Part shown: in pieces, positions 57,576 through 62,767 of the stretch
Position numbering within the stretch: position 1 is the first letter of the stretch
Layout of the letters: each line of letters opens with the position of its first letter
Origin: Oscillospiraceae bacterium
GTDB taxonomy: Bacteria > Bacillota > Clostridia > Oscillospirales > Oscillospiraceae
DNA: 62,767 bases
Assembly: GCA_017430985.1 (NCBI GenBank)
Contig: JAFRLZ010000009.1
Coordinates: 1-62,767, forward strand
Direction: 5' to 3'
Position numbers and translations under genes: made by a program
The notes under the pieces: generated by a model
What the model saw: only the letters and a program-made list of their open reading frames with translations
What the model was told of the DNA's origin: nothing
Database searches by the model: none

Positions 57576-58345
57576 GTCAGCCGCACCCCCTCCGCACGCA
57601 GGCAGCGCCCGGTCTCCGGGTCGATCTCGAACAGGCAGCCCTCCAGCTTGGCCGGGCCCTTGCCCGCCTCGTAGCGCCGCGGCGGGTCGCCCATGAACTT
57701 GCCGATGCTCTGCTCCGCGTCGATGCCGAGCACGGACTCGGCCGCGCCCGTCATGCCGAGGTCGGTGATGTAGCCCGTGCCCTTGGGCAGCACGCAGGCG
57801 TCCGAGGTCTGCACATGGGTGTGCGTGCCCCAGACGGCGCTGGCCCGGCCGTCGAGCAGGTAGCCCATGGCGCGCTTCTCGCTGGTGCCCTCGGCGTGGA
57901 AGTCCACGAGGATGATCTTCTCGCGGATCTCCTCCATGTAGCCGTCGGCGATGACGAAGGGGTTGTCGGTGTTGCTGTCGAGCGTGAAGCGGCCCATGAG
58001 GTTTAAGACGCACACGTCGCCGAAGTCGGTCGAATAGACGTTGATGCCCTTGCCGGGGCACTGGGGCGCGAAGTTTGCCGGGCGCAGGATGCGCCGCCGC
58101 TCCTCAAGGTAGGGCTGCAGCTCGGTGCGCGTCCAGGTGTGGTTGCCGAGCGTGATCACGTCCGCGCCGGCGCGCAAAATGGCGTCGGCCTGCTTGGGGG
58201 TGATGCCCACGACGTTGGCGTTTTCCCCGTTGACGACGACGAAGTCGATGCCGTTTTCACGGCGGTAGTCCTTCAGGCGCTTGTCGAGAAAGCTCAGCCC
58301 GGGCTCGCCGCAGATGTCGCCGACGGCCAGGATCTTCACGCTCAT
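57572..58345 (-). CDS. ymdB: YmdB-type metallophosphoesterase (cyclic nucleotide phosphodiesterase family)
   Basis: A 257-residue protein of TIGR00282. The di-metal site is visible: VGDICGEPG, NGENAN, GNHTW, HAEGTSEK and THTHVQT. B. subtilis YmdB hydrolyses 2',3'-cAMP and affects biofilm and motility decisions. The ATG at 58345 is selected because GGAGG lies about 9-10 nt upstream; a GTG at 58351 is too close to that site. Confidence 0.92.
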   Translation of the reverse strand: MSVKILAVGDICGEPGLSFLDKRLKDYRRENGIDFVVVNGENANVVGITPKQADAILRAGADVITLGNHTWTRTELQPYLEERRRILRPANFAPQCPGKGINVYSTDFGDVCVLNLMGRFTLDSNTDNPFVIADGYMEEIREKIILVDFHAEGTSEKRAMGYLLDGRASAVWGTHTHVQTSDACVLPKGTGYITDLGMTGAAESVLGIDAEQSIGKFMGDPPRRYEAGKGPAKLEGCLFEIDPETGRCLRAEGVRLT

Positions 58346-58468
58346 GCGCACGCGCCTCCTTTCGGATCAAGATACTTTTCTGATGCTATCATACCACAAA
58401 TTGGCTGAGCTCTTCAATGGAATTTCTGCACATAATAGGAACAGACCATGAACAGGAGGTAAAATCTT

Positions 58469-58636
58469 ATGGACAAGAAGAACATTTTCCTCGGCATCGG
58501 GATGGGGCTGGCGGTCGGCGGTCTCACGGCGCTGGCGATGAAGCCGCGCAAGCGCAGCATGAAGACCACCGTCGGCCGGACGCTCAAGACCATGAGCGAC
58601 GTGGTGGAATCGGTCTCCGACGCGCTCGGTTTCTGA
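58469..58636 (+). CDS. 55-residue glycine-rich membrane protein, YtxH-like
   Basis: ATG at 58469 with AGGAGGT 8 nt upstream encodes 55 residues: a glycine-rich hydrophobic span (IFLGIGMGLAVGGLTALAM), a Lys/Arg stretch (KPRKRSMKT) and an amphipathic C-terminal helix (MSDVVESVSDAL). The layout is similar to the YtxH group of stress-associated small proteins. It is monocistronic between ymdB and tRNA-Arg. Confidence 0.7.
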   Translation: MDKKNIFLGIGMGLAVGGLTALAMKPRKRSMKTTVGRTLKTMSDVVESVSDALGF

Positions 58637-58662
58637 AAAGAGGAAAAAATTTTCAAAAGCCC

Positions 58663-58691
58663 TTGCATTTTCTCCCTGGCTGTGCTATATT
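58663..58691 (+). promoter_or_regulatory. Promoter of tRNA-Arg
   Basis: TTGCAT (58663-58668), a 17-bp spacer and TATATT (58686-58691). Confidence 0.75.
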
Positions 58692-58720
58692 ATTCAAGCT
58701 TTCAGGTGAAAGCCTGATCT

Positions 58721-58797
58721 GCGCGATTAGCTCAGCTGGATAGAGCGTCTGGCTACGGACCAGAAGGTCAGGGGTTCGAATCCCTTATCGCGTGCCA
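58721..58797 (+). tRNA. tRNA-Arg (anticodon ACG)
   Basis: A 77-nt cloverleaf including an encoded CCA. The acceptor arms GCGCGAT and ATCGCGT pair with one G-U. D arm: TAGCTCAGCTGGATAGAGC. Anticodon arm TCTGG-CTACGGA-CCAGA gives anticodon ACG. T arm: AGGGG-TTCGAAT-CCCTT. Its 3' end is the likely attachment site of the integrated element to the right. Confidence 0.96.
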
Positions 58798-58804
58798 ACA
58801 AAAC

Positions 58805-58836
58805 GGCCTCGAAACTTAACGGTTTCGGGGCCTTTT
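58805..58836 (+). terminator. Terminator of tRNA-Arg
   Basis: An 11-bp stem GGCCTCGAAAC/GTTTCGGGGCC (one G-U) followed by TTTT. Confidence 0.75.
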
Positions 58837-58896
58837 GGCATTTATACGGTATTTTTTCGACCAATTCAAAAATGGCGAAAAACCCGGAAAAATGGA

Positions 58897-58917
58897 TTTG
58901 GTGCACATTTGGTGCAC
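58897..58917. repeat. Direct repeats near the element end, possible integrase arm sites
   Basis: TTTGGTGCAC occurs twice (58897-58906 and 58908-58917), about one helical turn apart, between the tRNA and integrase stop. Such paired repeats in this position often bind the integrase N-terminal domain. Inference. Confidence 0.5.
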
Positions 58918-58971
58918 GACTTTCAAAAAACTTGGAAATTTGACCATCTGAAGATTGATCTGCGAATAGAA

Positions 58972-59001
58972 ACGGCTACCAAATCGGTAGCCGTCTTTTT
59001 T
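58972..59001 (+). terminator. Hairpin with T-tract at the integrase 3' end
   Basis: ACGGCTACC/GGTAGCCGT with loop AAATC, followed by CTTTTTT on the plus strand; the T-tract abuts the integrase stop codon. On the minus strand only a short T-run follows. Confidence 0.55.
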
Positions 59002-60379
59002 ATGCCCTTCTTCGGAGAAGAGTATCTGCAATTGTTTCAGATGCGTCCGCGTCGGCCTCTGCGATCAGATGGCTATAAAGGTCGATCGTTGTACTGACTC
59101 GGGAATGCCCCAAACGTTTTGAAACGGTAACAGGGTCGACCTGAGCGCCGATCAGAACGCTTGCAACAGAATGCCGGAATGCATGCGGGTTGATGTGTGG
59201 GAGCTGTGGATACTTTACGTTAAGGGAATTCAAGTATGCGGTGATACTGTCCGGGAATATTACAGAACCGTCGTCCTGTACGAAAACATAATCGTCGCCT
59301 TTCCACTGGTCACCGTTCTTGAATTTCAATTCTACCCAATACTGCCGGTAATCTCGCAAAAGATTCATTGTCTCTTTCGGGAGCTTCAGGAAGCGCACAT
59401 CACGAGTTTTTGTTGCATTTTCAAAGATGCCGGTTCCAGAGCTGTACAGAAGCGTACTGTCAATTTTGATCTTGTTGTGATCAAAGTCGACGTTGCTCCA
59501 TTTCAAACTGGCGATCTCTCCACGGCGACAACCAGTAACAACAAGCAGATTCACGATGGTTTTCCATTTGATAGATTCGCTCTCCATTACGTCAAGAATG
59601 TCCGAGATCTGATCAGGCTGAAAATAATTCGGGTCTTTCCGTTCGATGGTCGGCGGCGTTACCTTGTCGGCGGCGTTGTACGGAACAAGCATTTCTTTTT
59701 CTGCCTGCTGGAGGATCGTGTGGATCAATCTGTGATATTCGAGGCGGCTTTTTGCTGACAGAGGGCTCGTATCAATTTCGATATTGAACGTCTTTTTAAT
59801 ATCAAGGTCGAAAGCATCACAGAATTTCTGTGCTGAGAGAAGAGAAACATTCTGTCCCTTGCAGAGCGTGTCAACGGTTGCTGCAGAGATTCCGGCACGT
59901 TCTGCCGCTTTCGCATGACTCAGCTTAAGAGATTTCAGGAGAGCGGGTATTGTGTCGTCTTTGGTGCTGGCCTTTCCGCGATCATTCCGTATACCTTCCT
60001 GTTCAAGCTGCTCATAAAGCTTGTTCAGATGGGCAGGCCTGATATCCTGCAATTTCAAGTAGCCGATTCCCGGAATGATTCTCTGCAGAAGGTATTCATA
60101 GCTCTCAAGGGTCTTCTGTTTGCATCCGGCGCGTTTTTTCAAGCCGAGAACATACTGAGAATACTCGGCAAAAGTTTGCCGGTCGTCTGCTATGAAGCCT
60201 TGCTCAATACTCCGCTCGAAATCGTCGGCAACTCTATGCAGTTCTTTTTCAACCTGTTTCTTTGTCATGCCCTTATCGGGCGTCCAAGTTTTGGTGTGCC
60301 GGATCTGCTGCCCGGTCTGGTCCCTTCCGCATGATACCACGATCCTGTAGGAATCTCCACGTTTTACGATAGATGCCAT
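59000..60379 (-). CDS. Tyrosine integrase with inserted helix-turn-helix
   Basis: A 459-residue site-specific recombinase. Residues 1-60 form the AP2-like arm-binding domain. The core-binding region (65-245) is split by an XRE-like HTH (about 140-205; SLKLSHAKAAERAGISAATV, SAQKFCDAFDLD). The catalytic domain has Arg285 (TGCRRGEIA), Lys324, His399-x-x-Arg402 (HAFRHS), His425 (LGHSR) and nucleophile Tyr435 (TIDLYSHL). The ATG at 60379 follows AGGAAGGAAGGG. It likely integrates the element at tRNA-Arg. Confidence 0.9.
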   Translation of the reverse strand: MASIVKRGDSYRIVVSCGRDQTGQQIRHTKTWTPDKGMTKKQVEKELHRVADDFERSIEQGFIADDRQTFAEYSQYVLGLKKRAGCKQKTLESYEYLLQRIIPGIGYLKLQDIRPAHLNKLYEQLEQEGIRNDRGKASTKDDTIPALLKSLKLSHAKAAERAGISAATVDTLCKGQNVSLLSAQKFCDAFDLDIKKTFNIEIDTSPLSAKSRLEYHRLIHTILQQAEKEMLVPYNAADKVTPPTIERKDPNYFQPDQISDILDVMESESIKWKTIVNLLVVTGCRRGEIASLKWSNVDFDHNKIKIDSTLLYSSGTGIFENATKTRDVRFLKLPKETMNLLRDYRQYWVELKFKNGDQWKGDDYVFVQDDGSVIFPDSITAYLNSLNVKYPQLPHINPHAFRHSVASVLIGAQVDPVTVSKRLGHSRVSTTIDLYSHLIAEADADASETIADTLLRRRA

Positions 60380-60420
60380 AGATACCCTTCCTTCCTCTTC
60401 GGTGCGTTCCAATACTCTGC

Positions 60421-61137
60421 TTACTGTTCCTGATCCTCTTCCGGTGGCGGTCCATAATCATCCGGGATGCTGTGTATCAACTGAGAGAGTCCTTTCAGAG
60501 CAGAACGAGCCTCAAGCTGATCATAAACAAAGCGCTGAAATGCTTCCTGTGCTTCCAGGATGCTGAATTTGACTTCTCTCTCACATAGATGGAGACCTTC
60601 GACAGAGCTGTCGGTAGTCCAATACTGGTTCCTTATCTGATAGTCTATCGGGAATACAACTTCACGAAGAAAAACCAAACTGCTTACAAAGTCATTTCCG
60701 TTGTGAGTGCATAAAAGTTCGTTGATAAGATTAAGTGTATTGGCGCTGCGACCGTCTTTTTTCAGAGCGAGCTGATGCAACTGCTTGATAGCGCCTTCAG
60801 ATAGCCCTGTTATTTCGGATATATCGTGGAAGTCTTTTTTTGATTCATCATATATGCCGAGTAGATAGCCAGGGTCACAGTTGCCGAGAATCTCACACAC
60901 TTGAAAGATTGTTTGTTTGAAAGGTAAAGACTTACCTGTCTCATACTTTTTAAGAGTTTCATAGAAGCTCTTATTTTCTTTAGTATTGAATTTGTCATCG
61001 AACGCCTGCGAGAATTCTTCTTGTGTGTACCCTGCCTGTTTCCGCTTTTTAGCAAGCCTCTTTGAGAACTCGGGCTTATCCTTCTTATCATTGAACAATT
61101 CTTCATCTGATACAGGTAAATTATTACTTGATTTCAA
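60421..61137 (-). CDS. XRE-family repressor-like protein of the element
   Basis: About 238 residues. The HTH (about 25-80; RLAKKRKQAGYTQEEFSQAF, YETGKSLPFKQTI) sits in the N-terminal third; the rest is a helical domain of unknown role. It lies divergent from the early genes, the position of a phage-type repressor. The TTG at 61137 is chosen because AAGGTGG lies 8 nt upstream; a GTG at 61149 with no visible site is an alternative. The lower GC content than the core genes suggests transfer. Confidence 0.8.
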   Translation of the reverse strand: MKSSNNLPVSDEELFNDKKDKPEFSKRLAKKRKQAGYTQEEFSQAFDDKFNTKENKSFYETLKKYETGKSLPFKQTIFQVCEILGNCDPGYLLGIYDESKKDFHDISEITGLSEGAIKQLHQLALKKDGRSANTLNLINELLCTHNGNDFVSSLVFLREVVFPIDYQIRNQYWTTDSSVEGLHLCEREVKFSILEAQEAFQRFVYDQLEARSALKGLSQLIHSIPDDYGPPPEEDQEQ

Positions 61138-61188
61138 GATATTCACCACCTTAAAGAGTAATAAAAGTGTATGGACTTACATGTTATG

Positions 61189-61217
61189 ATTATAGCAGAA
61201 GCGAAAGAAGAAAGCAA
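61189..61217 (-). promoter_or_regulatory. Promoter of the element repressor
   Basis: Minus strand: TTGCTT (61212-61217), a 17-bp spacer and TATAAT (61189-61194). Confidence 0.7.
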
Positions 61218-61259
61218 TAGAAACTCGAGCTTCAATGAATCTTTTCAGGAGGTATAACC

Positions 61260-61451
61260 ATGAGGGTAAAAAAAGTACCCAATCCGGACATCCGAGAGCG
61301 GATGATCAAGGGCCGTCTCGACTTTGGTGAAGTTTCCGATGCCCTTGGCGTCAGTGAGTCCACACTGTATCGATGGATGCGGCATGAGCTTACGGCGGAA
61401 CAGCGACAGGCAATCACGACAGCGCTGGAAAAGCTGGAAGGGGTGGCCTAA
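61260..61451 (+). CDS. Small HTH protein of the element
   Basis: A 63-residue protein with a helix-turn-helix (FGEVSDALGVSESTLYRWMR). Such short proteins occur as the first early gene of prophages and conjugative elements, divergent from the repressor. AGGAGG lies 8 nt before the ATG. Role presumably regulatory. Confidence 0.72.
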   Translation: MRVKKVPNPDIRERMIKGRLDFGEVSDALGVSESTLYRWMRHELTAEQRQAITTALEKLEGVA

Positions 61452-61452
61452 G

Positions 61453-61689
61453 GTGGCACGGATGCGGGGCATTGATCAGGCGTTCGAATTTCTGATTAGC
61501 AGCGATCCAGAATGCGCCTTGACACGGACGGCGCTGCGGCGGCTCGTAGTGACGGGCAAGATTCCATCTGTTAGGATTGGGAAAAAATACCTTTTAGACC
61601 TTGACCAGTTGGAGCAGTACCTTGCCAATCCTCCAGTCCCTATATCGGAGCTGTATCAGGAAGGCAAAATTAGGAGAGTGGTGGTCTAA
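61453..61689 (+). CDS. Excisionase-type HTH_17 protein
   Basis: A 78-residue AlpA/Xis-like protein (LTRTALRRLVVTGKIPS, then RIGKKYLLDLDQLEQYL). It would direct excision by the integrase. GTG at 61453 follows AAGGGG at about 9 nt and starts 1 base after the previous stop; ATG at 61462 is an alternative. Confidence 0.75.
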   Translation: MARMRGIDQAFEFLISSDPECALTRTALRRLVVTGKIPSVRIGKKYLLDLDQLEQYLANPPVPISELYQEGKIRRVVV

Positions 61690-61749
61690 GACCGCAGGGA
61701 GTCAGCGGTCTGACTGAGACCGCAAAAGAAAGAAAATGGAGGAAAACAA

Positions 61750-62106
61750 ATGAAACAGAAAAAAGCCGAAGAACTTAAAACTGTGCGTCCGATGCAGGGA
61801 AAGCGAATTGAACTGCTATGCAGGTCTTTCCGCGATGAGTGGAACGATGAAGAGCGGCTGCAGCAGGCTCGCGATCTCGAAACATTCGACGGCCCGCAGG
61901 TCGCAAAGGACTACTTCCGCGACAAAAAAATGAGGAAGCTGACGTGTTCCATCTGCGGTTGTACGTTTTGGGACCGGACCGGCAGAAATCCGGACCCGGT
62001 TATCCCGGATGATGAAGAGGCTGTTTGTTGCGCTTACTGTGATGAAACATTCGTTCTTCCGGCAAGAATTGGGATTAATCCGGGTACATTCAGATATTTT
62101 GCGTGA
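61750..62106 (+). CDS. Zinc-ribbon hypothetical protein of the element
   Basis: A 118-residue protein. The C-terminal half has CSICGCTF and CAYCDETF, a zinc-ribbon-like pair of Cys-x2-Cys motifs. The N-terminal half is helical and charged. Such proteins are common in phage early regions with no known function. GGAGG lies 9 nt upstream. The 158 bp after it (62107-62264) show no further gene. Confidence 0.68.
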   Translation: MKQKKAEELKTVRPMQGKRIELLCRSFRDEWNDEERLQQARDLETFDGPQVAKDYFRDKKMRKLTCSICGCTFWDRTGRNPDPVIPDDEEAVCCAYCDETFVLPARIGINPGTFRYFA

Positions 62107-62264
62107 TCACGCTACAGGGGGGACGGAGGGATATCCCGCCTCCCCACAACACCAGTATACAGGGCGGAAGTTAAGCTGCCAACACGGGGATGGAAGGTAT
62201 GTCAGAGCTCAGGTGTGGTACTTTTGCGGACGGTTGGTAAACGGATGCAAAAGGAGAATTCGAT

Positions 62265-62489
62265 ATGGACAAAGAGTATAAAGGCTTAGGCCTGATACAC
62301 GACTATCTTGTCGGAATTGGTGCTCGGGGGGAAGAGAAAAGGTGTCCGGCTATTATTCTGACAAAAGCAGTCGGTGCTGCGGACACAAGGCAGTTGCAAG
62401 AGTGGATTGCAGCGGAACGAGATCCCCACGATCCGATACTTGCATCGAGCAGGGGCGGGTATTTTTTGCGTGCTCATGGCCTGCAATGA
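62265..62489 (+). CDS. Winged-helix-like phage protein, probably truncated by in-frame TGA
   Basis: A 74-residue product (LGLIHDYLVGIGARGEEKRC, then GAADTRQLQEWIAAERD and SSRGGYFL). It resembles the N-terminal part of short phage/ICE winged-helix proteins. Reading past the TGA at 62487 in the same frame continues for about 52 codons with a plausible helical C-terminus. AAAGGAG precedes the ATG. Function unknown. Confidence 0.6.
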   Translation: MDKEYKGLGLIHDYLVGIGARGEEKRCPAIILTKAVGAADTRQLQEWIAAERDPHDPILASSRGGYFLRAHGLQ

Positions 62490-62648
62490 CGCTGCGAGCT
62501 TGTAAAGAACAGCAAGACCGTACACAAGCGCGGTGTACACACGTTGTCGTTGTCGTCACTGCTGGATAAGGCAATTGCGCTGTGGGATCTGGAGCATGGC
62601 GGTCAGATGGAGATGGAGGACATGGGGACGGAGGGCAAAAACGTGTGA
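62490..62648 (+). pseudogene. In-frame continuation of the 62265 gene beyond TGA
   Basis: The same frame stays open from 62490 to a TGA at 62646-62648, ending DLEHGGQMEMEDM...V, a C-terminus of the type I recall for full-length relatives. It has no start of its own that looks good. It is either the lost half of the 62265 gene or expressed by read-through. Confidence 0.45.
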
Positions 62649-62767
62649 GGAAGAAAAGCGAACAGCCGGGTTTTCTGGTTTTCTACGATTTGCTGCGGTC
62701 CTTCCGGAAAATGAAACCGGAGGATGTGGGGCGCTTTGTGTTGGCAATGGGTGATTATTCACAGATG
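62645..62767 (+). CDS. Phage replication-type protein, 3'-truncated by window end
   Basis: 41 residues are visible (QPGFLVFYDLLRSFRKMKPE, then GRFVLAMGDYSQM). The start pattern matches DUF6291/replisome-organiser N-termini (G-F-x-F-Y ... E-x-G-x-F/L). GTG at 62645 has GGAGGG about 8-10 nt upstream and overlaps the previous stop (GTGA). Identity provisional. Confidence 0.55.
   Translation, partial: MRKKSEQPGFLVFYDLLRSFRKMKPEDVGRFVLAMGDYSQM

Larger units (their letters stand above)
58795..62767. mobile_element. Integrated genetic element at tRNA-Arg, right end beyond window
   Basis: Immediately after the tRNA come a tyrosine integrase read toward it, a divergent XRE repressor and HTH/excisionase pair, and small phage-like genes, the usual early region of a prophage or related element integrated at a tRNA 3' end. 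attL is inferred to be the tRNA 3' portion; attR is not in the window. Confidence 0.8.

Noticed and set aside
58408-58437. CATAATA before the 58469 gene as a sigma-G -10 box
   Set aside because: No matching GMATA-type -35 sequence lies 17-18 bp upstream.
62107-62264. Short frame starting MEGMSELRCG near 62190
   Set aside because: Only 16 codons, no convincing ribosome binding site and no link to a regulatory structure.
1-62767. CRISPR array or cas genes
   Set aside because: No regularly spaced repeats and no Cas-like protein were seen on either strand.

Overview
The window looks like a chromosomal segment of a GC-rich, spore-forming member of the Clostridia (Oscillospiraceae-like). Supporting signs are a SpoVT gene, the rpsF-ssb-rpsR operon, YmdB, a YhaN/YhaO pair, OhrR, an Lsa-type ABC-F gene, sigma-A promoters with mostly 16-18 bp spacers, and strong AGGAGG-type ribosome binding sites with occasional TTG or GTG starts. 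The genus is inference; no 16S rRNA gene is present.

Layout. 1-3.7 kb: a 5'-truncated FadR-type regulator, an orphan excisionase-like gene, a CDF metal transporter, and an ohrR-glutathione peroxidase operon. 3.9-14.3 kb: plus-strand accessory genes (nitrilase-fold hydrolase, GNAT, SGNH hydrolase, metallo-beta-lactamase fold, lipoproteins, ferredoxin-like protein, alpha/beta hydrolase, Lnt-like protein) with a recently duplicated small membrane protein. 14.4-23.1 kb: ZIP transporter, sugar symporter plus GH13 alpha-glucosidase operon, YhhN, lipid-kinase-like protein, ferredoxin-tailed aldo/keto reductase. 23.2-28.3 kb: a redox/membrane cassette with two paralogous multi-spanning membrane proteins, a CrtI-like FAD oxidoreductase, a flavin/2Fe-2S reductase and a 33-residue membrane microprotein. 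28.4-32.7 kb: YjbR, cyclophilin lipoprotein, RCK_C membrane protein, pyroglutamyl peptidase, D-lyxose isomerase, XRE-TPR regulator.

32.7-45.7 kb is a large minus-strand catabolic and transport region. One unit holds an atypical isocitrate-lyase/PEP-mutase-fold protein, two AtuA (DUF1446)-DUF4387 modules, an HD protein and a TAXI-TRAP importer, with a divergent LysR gene and a T-N11-A palindrome between them. A second unit holds a split ChrA, an AspT-like transporter, an AEC carrier and a split transketolase. The first unit is the best candidate here for an undescribed pathway: uptake of an organic acid followed by processing by AtuA/DUF4387 enzymes and a lyase.

46-58.7 kb is mainly core or conserved: spoVT with an unusual leader, an Lsa-type ABC-F gene behind a leader-peptide attenuator, rpsF-ssb-rpsR, a secreted PIG-L deacetylase, a triplicated-repeat lipoprotein, mutY, yhaN-yhaO-ymdB and tRNA-Arg(ACG). 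From about 58.8 kb to the window end an integrated element is inserted at the 3' end of that tRNA. It carries a tyrosine integrase with an inserted helix-turn-helix, an XRE repressor, an excisionase and early phage-like genes, one of which seems interrupted by an in-frame TGA.
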